Below, one piece after another: positions 26,002 to 35,800 of a stretch of DNA of 54,047 nucleotides (position 1 is the first letter of the stretch; every line of letters begins with the position of its first letter). Where the stretch lies: positions 1-54,047 of the forward strand of contig CAZVQW010000020.1 in the NCBI GenBank assembly GCA_964629475.1, in the 5' to 3' direction. The stretch is from SMWD01 sp964629475 (GTDB lineage: Bacteria; Pseudomonadota; Gammaproteobacteria; Steroidobacterales; GCA-2729495). The notes under the pieces were generated by a model, which had not been told where the DNA came from, ran no database searches, and saw only the letters and a program-made list of their open reading frames with translations. Both the position numbers and the translations under genes were made by a program.

Positions 26002-29000
26002 CTACTCCTCACCGTTAACCTTCCCGGGACCATGGCCGTCGGGTCTGACAGAACCGATATTAGCACCGATTTCCGACCCGGAGGCATGATCCCGCGCCAC
26101 GACCATATACATCGCCGGCACGACAAAAATCGTGAACAAGGTGCCGATCGACATACCGCTGGCGATGACGAGGCCGATGTTGTAACGACTCACGGCACCG
26201 GCGCCGCTCGCCAGAAGCAACGGCACGACGCCGAGTACCATCGCACCGGTCGTCATCAGCACCGGTCGCAGTCGTGTCGCGGCAGCCTTCTCGATTGCCT
26301 CGCGCTTCGACAACCCCTCGTTCTGCTGCAGCTTGTTTGCAAATTCGACGATCAGGATGCCGTGTTTGCTGATCAACCCGATCAACGTAATGAGTCCGAT
26401 CTGCGTATAAATATTCACCGTCGCAAATCCGAGCGTCAGGAACACGAGCGCACCGGCGATCGACATCGGCACGCTGATTAGCATGACGAGCGGATCGCGA
26501 AACGATTCGAACTGCGCGGCTAATACGAGATAGATGATGATCAGCGCAAAGAAGAAAGTCATGATCAGGCGGCTGCCTTCGCGCATGAACTGGCGGGACG
26601 ACCCTGCATAATCGAATGAATAACCCTGCGGCGCGAGTTCAAGTACCTTGTCCTCGAGAAAGTCGAGTGCCGTGCCGACGGCAACACCCTGTGCCGGCAC
26701 ACCGGAAAGCCTGACCGAATTGAGCTGCTGAAAGCGCGCCAGAGAACGCGGCTGCACCGTTGTCTCGAAACTGATGAGATTGGACAGCGGGATGAGTTCA
26801 CCCGAGCGCGTCGCGATCGGAAACCCGCCGATCTGCTGCACATTCTGGCGGTATTGACGCTTGACCTGCGGAATAACCTTATAGCTGCGGCCCTGAATGC
26901 TGAAGCGGTTGACGTAATTACCACCGAGCATGACACCGAGTTCGCGACCAAGCTGCTGCATGTCGATACCGATGTTCGCCGCCTTCTGCCGGTCAATGAC
27001 AATATCCGTTTGCGGTCGATCGAATTTCATATCGATATCCGCATAAGCGAACAAACCACTCGCGTATGCAGCGGTGACCAGTTGCCGGGCAATGTCATAC
27101 ATCGCCAGCGGTTCGTCCGTCGAACCGATGACGAACTCTACCGGCAATCCACCGCCCGCACCCGGCATCGGCGGCAAACCGAAGGCGACCGATTGCAACC
27201 CGGGAATCTGACCCGCCTTGTTCTGCAGGTCGGGCAACAATTCCATCAGCGACCGACTGCGCTCGCTCCATGGCCGCAAGACAATACCCGACAAGGCAAG
27301 ATTATTGATCGGTGCATCGTTGCCGAGACTGCCGTTAAACAGGAATGTCTGCTCGGTTTCCGGCAAGTCGGCATAAGACTCGATCAATGCCGCCGTATAC
27401 CGCGATAGTTGCTCAAGCGACGTATTGGCCGCCGCGGTCGACAGGATCAGCGCAATACCCTGGTCCTCCATCGGCGCGAGTTCCTGGTCCGATGTCGTGA
27501 ACATGAAGTAGATGCTGACCAGGACGACGGCCGCAAAGGTCAGGGTCACGGGCACATAGTCCAGAATATCGTGCAGCACATGATGATACGCACGACGCAG
27601 CCGGGCGAACTGCCGATCCAGAAAACTCGACAGACCGCTCTCGCGCTTGTCGTGTCCGAGCAGTCGCGAACACATCATCGGCGACAGCGTCAGCGCGACA
27701 ACTCCGGATATGATCACAGCACCCGCCAGCGTGAACGCGAACTCGCGAAACAAACCGCCCGTCAGTCCACCGGAAAATCCGATCGGTGCGTAGACGGCGA
27801 ACAACGTGATCGTCATCGCAATAACGGGCAAAGCCAGTTCGCGCGCCCCGGTGAATGCAGCTTCACGAGCCGCCATACCCTCCTCGATATGGCGCTGAAT
27901 GTTCTCGACGACGATGATCGCATCGTCGACGACCAGGCCGATCGCCAGCACCATCGCCAGCAGCGTCAGCAGGTTAATCGAGTACCCGAGCGCCAGCATG
28001 ATGCCGGCCGCGCCGATCAGCGACAGTGGAATGGCGACGATCGGTATCACGACCGAACGCACGGAACCGAGGAACAGGAAGATCACGACCATGACGATCA
28101 GAGCCGCCTCGGTCAGTGTCTTGACGACCTCATCGATCGCATCTTCGATATAGCGAGTTTTGTCATACGAGACCAGACCTTCGATATCGTCCGGCAATTG
28201 CGCAACGATGTCCGGCATCATCGCGCGAATCTCGCGAATCACCTCCAGCGCATTTGCGGTCGGCAACACGTCGATCGCGATGAACGTCGCAAACTCACCA
28301 TCGTATGCCACGGAGGTATCGTAATTCTCGGCGCCGAGGACGACGCTGGCGACCTCCCGCAGCCGGATGATTTCGCCGTCGCGCTCCGCAACGACCAGCT
28401 CGCGAAACTCTTCGGCCGAGGTCAGGTCCGTAACCGCATTGAGGTTTATCGAGATCGCATCACCCTTCGTCTTGCCGACGGCTGCCTGGTAATTGTTCGC
28501 AACGAGTGCCGAATGGACATCGCCGGCTGTGACGCGCAGTGCGTGCATGCGCGCAGGATCGAGCCAGATACGCATCGCAAAGCGACGTCCGCCGAGAATC
28601 GCGGCCTTCTGAACACCGGACACTGCTTCGAGTTTCGGCTGCACGACGCGCACGAGATAGTCGGTAATCTGATTGGCCGGGCGCGTCTCACTCATGAAAC
28701 TGAGGTACATCGCCGCTGCCGACTCGCCGACGGCCAACTCGATGACCGGCTCTTCGCTGTCGGCCGGCAGATTCGCACGCACCCGATTGATTTTTGACTG
28801 GATCTGCGTCAACGCATCGTACGGCGGATAGTTCAGCTCCAGGTGTACGGTGATCGAACTGACGCCCTGCGTGCTGCTCGAAACGATGTAATCGATACCG
28901 TCGGCACTGGCAATCTCGCGCTCCAGCAGGGTCGTAATGAAGCCCTTGATCAAACTTGCATCCGCGCCGACATAGACTGTCGTGACATAGACGACTGCAG

Positions 29001-29124
29001 ACTCACTCTTCGGATACTGGCCGACGTTGAGGAGCTGTAAAGAACGCAGTCCGACCAGCAGGATCAACAGGCTGACGACGGTTGCCAGAACCGGACGGCG
29101 GATAAAAATATCGGTGAAGTTCAT
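26002..29124 (-). CDS. RND multidrug efflux pump, inner-membrane permease (AcrB/MexB-type)
   Basis: A 1040-residue HAE1-family proton-driven pump, full length. It begins MNFTDIFIRRPVLATVVSLL, the typical first helix. The proton-relay region GLVVDDAIIVVENIQRH contains the paired Asp residues, and a large periplasmic porter loop follows each of helices 1 and 7. The C-terminal half has GLISKHGILIVEFANKL. It exports lipophilic or amphipathic compounds together with the adaptor encoded upstream (29225-30352); no outer-membrane TolC-type channel is in the window. The DUF3313 gene follows after six bases. A REP element lies between adaptor and pump, within a 100-base spacer. Confidence 0.95.
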   Translation of the reverse strand: MNFTDIFIRRPVLATVVSLLILLVGLRSLQLLNVGQYPKSESAVVYVTTVYVGADASLIKGFITTLLEREIASADGIDYIVSSSTQGVSSITVHLELNYPPYDALTQIQSKINRVRANLPADSEEPVIELAVGESAAAMYLSFMSETRPANQITDYLVRVVQPKLEAVSGVQKAAILGGRRFAMRIWLDPARMHALRVTAGDVHSALVANNYQAAVGKTKGDAISINLNAVTDLTSAEEFRELVVAERDGEIIRLREVASVVLGAENYDTSVAYDGEFATFIAIDVLPTANALEVIREIRAMMPDIVAQLPDDIEGLVSYDKTRYIEDAIDEVVKTLTEAALIVMVVIFLFLGSVRSVVIPIVAIPLSLIGAAGIMLALGYSINLLTLLAMVLAIGLVVDDAIIVVENIQRHIEEGMAAREAAFTGARELALPVIAMTITLFAVYAPIGFSGGLTGGLFREFAFTLAGAVIISGVVALTLSPMMCSRLLGHDKRESGLSSFLDRQFARLRRAYHHVLHDILDYVPVTLTFAAVVLVSIYFMFTTSDQELAPMEDQGIALILSTAAANTSLEQLSRYTAALIESYADLPETEQTFLFNGSLGNDAPINNLALSGIVLRPWSERSRSLMELLPDLQNKAGQIPGLQSVAFGLPPMPGAGGGLPVEFVIGSTDEPLAMYDIARQLVTAAYASGLFAYADIDMKFDRPQTDIVIDRQKAANIGIDMQQLGRELGVMLGGNYVNRFSIQGRSYKVIPQVKRQYRQNVQQIGGFPIATRSGELIPLSNLISFETTVQPRSLARFQQLNSVRLSGVPAQGVAVGTALDFLEDKVLELAPQGYSFDYAGSSRQFMREGSRLIMTFFFALIIIYLVLAAQFESFRDPLVMLISVPMSIAGALVFLTLGFATVNIYTQIGLITLIGLISKHGILIVEFANKLQQNEGLSKREAIEKAAATRLRPVLMTTGAMVLGVVPLLLASGAGAVSRYNIGLVIASGMSIGTLFTIFVVPAMYMVVARDHASGSEIGANIGSVRPDGHGPGKVNGEE

Positions 29125-29162
29125 GACGAGTAATAGTGTCTAAATAACTTCAATGAGCCACC

Positions 29163-29190
29163 TGTGGGAGCGGCTAAAGCCGCTCCCACA
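29163..29190. repeat. Condensed REP palindrome, copy e
   Basis: TGTGGGAGCGGCT and AGCCGCTCCCACA with only AA between them. It looks like the outer halves of a longer element after loss of the middle. It lies inside the efflux operon, 34 bases past the adaptor stop. Confidence 0.85.
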
Positions 29191-29224
29191 ACATAGTGGC
29201 CATCTGGACGTGGCACCCATCTGG

Positions 29225-30352
29225 TCAACCATCATCCAATACCGAGACAGGCTCGTTACTGACCGGCACGCTGTTGTCGATGACCACATGCGCACCGTTA
29301 CGCAGCTTGATCTGCCCGGCTGTCACAATCTGCTCGCCGGGCGTGACGCCGGAAAGAATTGCGATCTGGTCGCCGCGCGTATCGCCGGTTTGCACGAAAA
29401 TCGAAGCGACAATCAACGTGACCTCCCCGTTGTCATTAGCAGTTTCACGGACAGCAAATACAGAATCACCGTAAGGACTGTAGATCACCGCCGATTGCGG
29501 TAACGTCACAACCGACTCACGAACGGGCAGCCTGATCTCGACCTCGGCGAACATCCCCGGCAATAATTCTTCTTTATCGTTCTCGACGAGCCCTTCCAGG
29601 CGCACGTCGCGAGTCTGCGCGCGCACCTGTGGGGAGATCGCCGTTACCCGGCCGCTGAATTCTTTGCCGGGATACGCATCGACATGGATAACCAGCGACT
29701 GGCCGACCCGCACGCGGCCAATTGACCGTTGCGGCACCGGAAAATCGACGAGAATCTTGTCGAGTGCCTCGAGGCGTACGATCAAATCTCCCGGTTCGAC
29801 ATACTGACCGAGGTCGACCTGACGAATACCGAGTCGCCCGGCGAACGGAGAACGTATCGTCTTCTTGTCTATAACCAGTCGCACGTTTCGCGCCTGCGCG
29901 GTGGCGCGATCGCGATCCGTCTTGCGCGTATCGAACTCGAACTGTGAATTCAGTTCCCTGCTCAGAAGATCGCGCGACCGCTCGAGATTCAGCTCGGCAA
30001 GACGCACGTCCGCCTCGAGCGCTTCGAGTTGCGCACGCTCATCGTCGATAAACTGCTGAGCCAGTACATCGCCGGCCGCGACCAGCGCACCCGAATCGAA
30101 ACGCAGCCCGGTAATCATGCCGGCCTCGCGTGCCGTGATGTCGACACCCTGGCTCGCACGCAGTGTGCCGACAGAACTAATGACCGGCGACCAACTCTCG
30201 GCTGTAGCAATAGTCGTAGAGACCGAAATCGGCGGTCTCACCATGGTGCTCATCATCAGACCCGCCTGGTAGCCCGTCCAGGCCTTCCAGCCGAATACAC
30301 TGCCGAAGAACAACCCGACGGCCAACAGCATAAATATCATTCGCTTGATCAT
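29225..30352 (-). CDS. RND efflux periplasmic adaptor (membrane fusion protein)
   Basis: A 375-residue HlyD/AcrA-family adaptor. The ATG at 30352 begins MIKRMIFMLLAVGLFFGSVFG, an N-terminal membrane anchor; a TTG upstream at 30388 would start inside a palindrome and is rejected. The lipoyl/biotinyl half-motifs flank a coiled-coil hairpin (ERAQLEALEADVRLAELNLERSRDLL), then KTIRSPFAGRLGIRQVDLGQYVEPGD, beta-barrel and membrane-proximal parts (LLPGMFAEVEI, TAGQIKLRNGAHV). It bridges the inner-membrane pump encoded just downstream and an outer-membrane channel. No Cys lipobox is seen, so it is anchored by the helix rather than by lipid. Confidence 0.93.
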   Translation of the reverse strand: MIKRMIFMLLAVGLFFGSVFGWKAWTGYQAGLMMSTMVRPPISVSTTIATAESWSPVISSVGTLRASQGVDITAREAGMITGLRFDSGALVAAGDVLAQQFIDDERAQLEALEADVRLAELNLERSRDLLSRELNSQFEFDTRKTDRDRATAQARNVRLVIDKKTIRSPFAGRLGIRQVDLGQYVEPGDLIVRLEALDKILVDFPVPQRSIGRVRVGQSLVIHVDAYPGKEFSGRVTAISPQVRAQTRDVRLEGLVENDKEELLPGMFAEVEIRLPVRESVVTLPQSAVIYSPYGDSVFAVRETANDNGEVTLIVASIFVQTGDTRGDQIAILSGVTPGEQIVTAGQIKLRNGAHVVIDNSVPVSNEPVSVLDDG

Positions 30353-30373
30353 TGAACGGATTGTAAAGGCATC

Positions 30374-30386
30374 GGGGTCAGACCCC
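30374..30386. repeat. Perfect short palindrome GGGGTC-A-GACCCC
   Basis: GGGGTCAGACCCC, related to the palindromes at 17296-17308 and 53627-53639. It lies upstream of the adaptor gene, next to a partial REP copy. Confidence 0.45.
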
Positions 30387-30394
30387 AATTAATA

Positions 30395-30410
30395 GAGTGG
30401 CTTTAGCCGC
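30395..30410. repeat. Single REP arm, copy f (degenerate half element)
   Basis: GAGTGGCTTTAGCCGC, one arm only, with one mismatch to the consensus. It ends five bases from the stop of the SGNH hydrolase gene. Confidence 0.55.
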
Positions 30411-30414
30411 AAAC

Positions 30415-31389
30415 TCAGTGAATACCCAGTTTCTCGAGTTCGGCCAGGACGCGATCGGCCACCAGCGCATGACCGGCCTGATTCCAATGCCCGTCAATTG
30501 CATAATAAAGATCGGGGCGCTCTTGACGGCCAGGGGTTTTTATCAGCGGAATATCGGAATCCTGCAACCTGCGGTCGATTTCCGTCAACCGCTCGCCCTG
30601 GATTCCAACCGTAATCGCTAACATCGGCCAACCCGCCTCACGACAGATTGCGATCACCTCGTCGAGGATAAGATAAGTCAATTGATCACCGGCATACGAT
30701 ACGTTACCGGCACCACCCACATTAGCCGGCACCGAAGCACCTTGCCCCATCGTCCAATACACTTGATAGATCAGCCCAAGGAGATGGGAGTAAGCCAGGC
30801 CCGGAACCGAGTCAACGGCATTCTGCACCACCCGGATCATCCCGATCGGCGGTACCGGCAATTCGACCAATTGCCGGTCTGTTGATAAGCCGAACAATCG
30901 TTCACTCCAGTTATCCTGAAAATCGTTACTCATCAACTCCAATACAACGACCCGGGGCTCGTAATCCCTGCCTTCAGCCCGCAGGAACTTGATCCAGCGC
31001 CCGTTACCGTTAGCCCCCATACCCGTGTTGACGACCGGAATAGCCTGCTCTCGTTCAGCCAGCGCGGCGCGAACCAGCGCCGGGAATTCTTCCCCATCGC
31101 TAACGCCGTAACCCATCGTAAATGAATCTCCAAGAAACAGAATGGGTCGGCCGGGCAAGGCTTCGGGGCCGCGAAATGCCTGTGAATTTGTCGAGAAACT
31201 GATCGTGAATTCTTGTGTAGCGCGAATCGTCGTGAAGTTTTTCTTCAGCCTCTTGCCATAGACCGGGTCATAAACGGTGAATGACGGACCCACCATTCGG
31301 ACCGGGATAAACATGCGGACCGCCACTTCGGCAAGAGCGAGCGCCAGCAGCAGACTGCCCAGCAGCAACAGAATATTGCGCCCTTTCAC
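30415..31389 (-). CDS. SGNH/GDSL-family hydrolase, membrane-anchored or secreted
   Basis: A 324-residue esterase or acyl-hydrolase. Block I is FLGDSFTMGYGV (nucleophile Ser), block II has the Gly of NTGMGANGNG, block III the Asn of LELMSNDF, and block V is DGHWNQAGH with Asp and His. The N-terminus MKGRNILLLLGSLLLALALAEVAVR is a signal peptide or single anchor, so it acts in the envelope. The start codon is GTG and no good ribosome-binding site is seen. These enzymes often remove acetyl or acyl groups from surface sugars. It is divergent from the ChaN-PDZ gene and lies upstream of the efflux operon on the same strand. Substrate unknown. Confidence 0.85.
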   Translation of the reverse strand: MKGRNILLLLGSLLLALALAEVAVRMFIPVRMVGPSFTVYDPVYGKRLKKNFTTIRATQEFTISFSTNSQAFRGPEALPGRPILFLGDSFTMGYGVSDGEEFPALVRAALAEREQAIPVVNTGMGANGNGRWIKFLRAEGRDYEPRVVVLELMSNDFQDNWSERLFGLSTDRQLVELPVPPIGMIRVVQNAVDSVPGLAYSHLLGLIYQVYWTMGQGASVPANVGGAGNVSYAGDQLTYLILDEVIAICREAGWPMLAITVGIQGERLTEIDRRLQDSDIPLIKTPGRQERPDLYYAIDGHWNQAGHALVADRVLAELEKLGIH

Positions 31390-31576
31390 CGTTTCACTAA
31401 ACTCTCAACAGATATTTGCGTGCTTAGTATGCACGAATCAACCGAAACTAATCTGTCCGCAGGCGTCGCTTTTTCTGCTCACGGAACCGGAAACTGAGGT
31501 AATATCTGCGCCGGAAGAATTCCACAAGAGGCCGCCTGGAGTGGCCCGGACCTGTCTGATAGTGAGGAATACATAG

Positions 31577-32800
31577 ATGTTTCAGTCTCGCGTCCATTAT
31601 GCGGCCGGCCTCTGGGCCATCCTGACCTGCACCGCGTGGGCCGGTCAGGCGGTACTGCACATGGAAATCGGTGACCCGGCGCGTCAGGGCAGGGAAGTGG
31701 AACTCCGGCTCGACGGCATCACGGATACCGCTACGAGCGAGATCATCACCCCGCAACAGATGGCCAAACGACTGGACGATGTCGGACTGTTGTTCGTCGG
31801 TGAGACCCACACCAACCAGGAATTTCACGACGTGCAATTCAAGGTCATCGAGGCTCTGCACAATGCAGGCCGCGAGGTCATGATCGGTCTTGAGATGTTT
31901 CCGCACACGCGGCAGGCCGTACTGGATAGCTGGGTCGACGGGCTGTATACAGAGCAGGGCTTCGTCGAGCTGGCCCAGTGGTATACCTACTGGGGTTACC
32001 GCTGGGAATACTATCGGGACATCTTTCTGTTCGCGCGCGACAACGGCATCCGGATGTACGGCGTCAACACGCCGCGTGACGTGGTCAAGTCCGTACGCAG
32101 GAAGGGTTTCAAGGATTTAACTCCGGCAGAAGCCGAGCATTTCCTGCACGACACGATACCGCCCACCGATGATTATCGTAATATGTTCAAGGCTTTCTTC
32201 AGCCCGGAAGATGCACTGCATATGACCGGACCGGCGTTGAAAAATATGCTGCAGGCGCAGACAACCTGGGACGCAACGATGGGCTGGAATGCGTTAAAAG
32301 CGCTCAAAGCGGACGGCGGTGACGACGCGATCATGGTAGTACTGATCGGCTCGGGTCACGTCACCTACGGCCTCGGCTCGGAGCGCCAGACGGCGCCGCA
32401 TTACGACGGCAAGATCGCTTCGGTCATCCCTCTGGAAATCCGCGACGACGAAGGCCAGCCGATTAAAACCGTGCAGGCCAGCTATGCAAACTTTGTCTGG
32501 GGATTGCCCAAAGCACACGACACCGTTTACCCGACGCTCGGCGTCTCGCTGATGGGCAAGCTCGGTGACCGGCCAACCCAGTTGATCCAGGTCAGCAAAG
32601 GCTCCGTTGCCGACCGCGCCGGACTCGTCGTAGGCGATGTTCTATTGAGCATCGACGGGCGACCTGTCGATTCCGCCGAAACATTACGCATCGCCTTTGC
32701 ACCGGTCCGCTGGGGCAATGTCGTCACGGTTGTGATAGAGCGTGGCGGCAAGAAACAAGAACTTGAATTACCGATCCGCAGAAACGCGGCTGACCAATAG
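31577..32800 (+). CDS. Exported ChaN-like (haem-binding fold) protein with C-terminal PDZ domain
   Basis: A 407-residue secreted protein. The signal peptide ends at AWA (about residue 22). Residues about 55-275 match the ChaN/DUF399 'haem-binding uptake' fold: LLFVGETHTNQEFHDVQFKVIE, GLEMF, YGVNTPRDVV, and VVLIGSGHVTYG. Residues about 305-400 form a PDZ domain (GVSLM, SVADRAGLVVGDVLLSIDGRPV, VVIERGGKKQELELPI). GAGGA precedes the ATG. ChaN of Campylobacter binds haem; the family is otherwise poorly understood and some members may be hydrolases. The gene is 29 bases before a large M1-M28-PDZ peptidase, almost certainly one operon, and both proteins end in a PDZ domain. Confidence 0.85.
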   Translation: MFQSRVHYAAGLWAILTCTAWAGQAVLHMEIGDPARQGREVELRLDGITDTATSEIITPQQMAKRLDDVGLLFVGETHTNQEFHDVQFKVIEALHNAGREVMIGLEMFPHTRQAVLDSWVDGLYTEQGFVELAQWYTYWGYRWEYYRDIFLFARDNGIRMYGVNTPRDVVKSVRRKGFKDLTPAEAEHFLHDTIPPTDDYRNMFKAFFSPEDALHMTGPALKNMLQAQTTWDATMGWNALKALKADGGDDAIMVVLIGSGHVTYGLGSERQTAPHYDGKIASVIPLEIRDDEGQPIKTVQASYANFVWGLPKAHDTVYPTLGVSLMGKLGDRPTQLIQVSKGSVADRAGLVVGDVLLSIDGRPVDSAETLRIAFAPVRWGNVVTVVIERGGKKQELELPIRRNAADQ

Positions 32801-32829
32801 AAATGAAACCCCAATCAGGAATAAAACCC

Positions 32830-35800
32830 ATGAGAAGAGTCATAACGCGCCTGATCACCTGTTTGCTGGCCGCACCTTTACTGTTACTGACGCTGACCGC
32901 ATGGGCCGACACACCGCCAGCGAATTTCGCACTCGACGTGCGCATCGATCCGGCAACGCATGAGCTTGAAGTCAGCGCTAACATCGAGCTGGCAGAAACC
33001 TATGCCGGACAAACCCTTGAATTTTTATTGACCGATGCAGTTGAGATCGTCACAGCCGAGCCCGCGGCAAAGAAGCTGCCATATGACGGCAGCAAGGGAT
33101 TCATGGGTATCAACGGATCCAGCGTCGAGCTGAACGACAACGAGCACGCCGCTCGTTATCAAGTGCAGCTGGCACCCGGCAGCACCTCACTGAGCATCAC
33201 TTATCGCGGCACGATCAACTTCACGCTCGGCGATATGAAGGAGCAGTACACACGCGGCTTCCGCAGCACGGCCGGCATCATCGGCGAGGAAGGCATTTAC
33301 CTGGCCGGCAGCTCTCTGTGGTATCCGTATTTCGGCAATGAGTTGATCAACTTCAAGCTGACTTCCAACGTCCCGGATGGCTGGCACGTGATCAGCCAGG
33401 GCAACGGCACATCCCGGGATGAAAACGGCATGTCGCACTGGGACTCCGGTGGCGGCATGGACGAGATCTACCTGGTCGGCGGCCCGCTGGTCCAGTACTC
33501 GGAACCGGCCGGCGCAGTGGCTGCCGAAGTCTATTTGCACGAGTCCGATGCGGCACTGGCGAAAAAATACCTGACTGCGACGGCGCAGTACCTGGAGATG
33601 TATCGCAACCTGATCGGTCCCTATCCGTACGACAAGTTCGCGCTGGTCGAGAACTTCTGGGAGACGGGCTACGGCATGCCCACGTTCACGCTGCTCGGGC
33701 CGCAAATCATTCGCTTTCCGTTCATCCTGACCTCATCGTACCCGCATGAAATCCTGCATAACTGGTGGGGCAACTCGGTATTCGTCGACTACGAGAGCGG
33801 CAACTGGTGCGAAGGCCTGACCGCCTACATGGCGGACCACCTGATACAGGAACAGTATGGCCGCGGCGCACCCTACCGGCGCGACACGCTGAAAAAATAC
33901 CGCGACTTCGTCAAGGAAGACCGCGACTTCCCGCTGACCGAGTTCCGCTCGCGCCACAATGCCGCGACCGAGGCGATCGGTTACGGCAAGACGCTGATGG
34001 GCTTTCACATGCTGCGTCTGCAGGTCGGTGACGAAGTATTCAAACAAGGGCTGGCTCGCTTCTATCGCAACAACCGCGGCCGCAAAGCCAGTTTCGCGGA
34101 TGTTCGCGCCGATCTCGAAGCTGCCAGCGGTCAGGATCTCGGCACGTTCTTCGAGCAATGGATCGAGTGGACCGGCGCACCGAACCTGGTCGTGCGTAAG
34201 GTCAAGGTGCGGCAATCCGGTGATGAATACACGATCCGCGGCAAGCTGACGCAGAAACAGGACGGCGAAACCTACGAACTCGACGTACCGGTCAATGTCA
34301 CGACCGTCGATGGACTCGAGCGTACGACGGTCCACGTGACCGGCAAGACGACAAAGTTCGAGATCACGACCGCCGCCGAGCCACTGTTGCTGGAAGTCGA
34401 TCCGGAGTTCGACCTGTTCCGCCTGCTCGATCCGCGTGAGACCGCTCCGTCGATCGGCCAGATCTTCGGTGAACCGGAGATTATCGCCGTGCTGCCCGGC
34501 GCAGGCGATGCAGAGCAGCTTGCAGGCTATCGACAGCTAGCAGAGAGCTGGCAAACCGGTTCGCACGTCATCACGATCGTGTCCGACACGGACATCGACG
34601 AGATTCCTGCAGACAAGGGCGCCTGGCTGTTCGGCAAGGACAATCGCCTGGCCCGTAGTTTATTCGGCTCGGACCCGGCATTGCAGCTGACCGACCATGC
34701 GATCATCCCGCAAGGCAAGGAGATTCCGTTCGCCGATCACTCGGCCGTCCTCGTCAAGCGTCATCCGGACAACGCAGGCAAAGCCATCGGCTGGATCGTC
34801 GTCGAGCCGAACGCCGCTTTCCCGGGCCTGGGCGGCAAGCTGCCGCATTACGGCAAGTATTCTTTCCTCGGTTTCGCCGGCGCAGAGCCGGCCAACTCGG
34901 TCAAGGGTGAGTGGGTCGCGACCGATTCGCCACTACGCGTGGACCTGCGTAGCAAGAGCGCACAGGCGAGCGGACCGGTGCGTGCCGCCGCCGCGCCGGC
35001 ACGCAAAGCACTGGCCGAGATCCCGCCGGTATTTTCACGTGAAAGCCTGTTGCAACACATTGACTACCTGGCATCCGAGGAAATGGCCGGACGCGGCCTC
35101 GGAACACCGGGGCTCGAAATGGCCGCTGACTACATTATCGACCAATTCAAAACTGCCGGCCTGGCGCCGGCCAGCGATGACGGCGGTTACCGCCAGACCT
35201 TCCGTGTCGATGAAGGCGAAGACGGCAAGCCGCACGATGTTGCCAATATCGTCGGCGTCATCCCGGGCAGCAACCCGGCGTATGCGGGTCAAGCCGTGCT
35301 GGTCACCGCACATTACGATCACCTCGGGCATGGCTGGCCCGATGCGCGTGCCGAGGATAAGGGCAAGATCTATTACGGCGCCGATGACAACGCCAGCGGC
35401 GTCGCCGTCATGATCGAACTGGCCAACACATTTGCCGATGCAGGGGCGCCGGAACGGACTATTGTTTTCATCGCATTTACCGGCGAAGAAGCCGGACTGC
35501 TGGGTTCGCGTTACTACGCAGAGCATCCAACGCCGGCCGCACTTGAGGGCATCATCGGTGTCGTCAACATGGATACCGTCGGCCGGCTCGGTGCACAGGA
35601 CATCTCTGTCTTCGGCGCCGACACCGCGAGCGAATGGCAACATGTGTTTCGCGGCATCGGTTTCTCCGCGGGCATTGGTTCGCGGATGATCGGCGGGCCC
35701 TTCGCCTCTTCGGATCACCAGGCCTTCATCGACAAAGGCGTGCCGGGTGTGCAGATCTCCAGCGGCGCCAACCTGGACTATCATCGCCCGACCGACACAC

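Noticed and set aside
27409..28797. A 462-codon open frame on the plus strand opposite the RND pump gene
   Set aside because: It lies wholly antisense to a well-supported pump, is rich in Arg, His and Gln as high-GC antisense frames are, and resembles no family.
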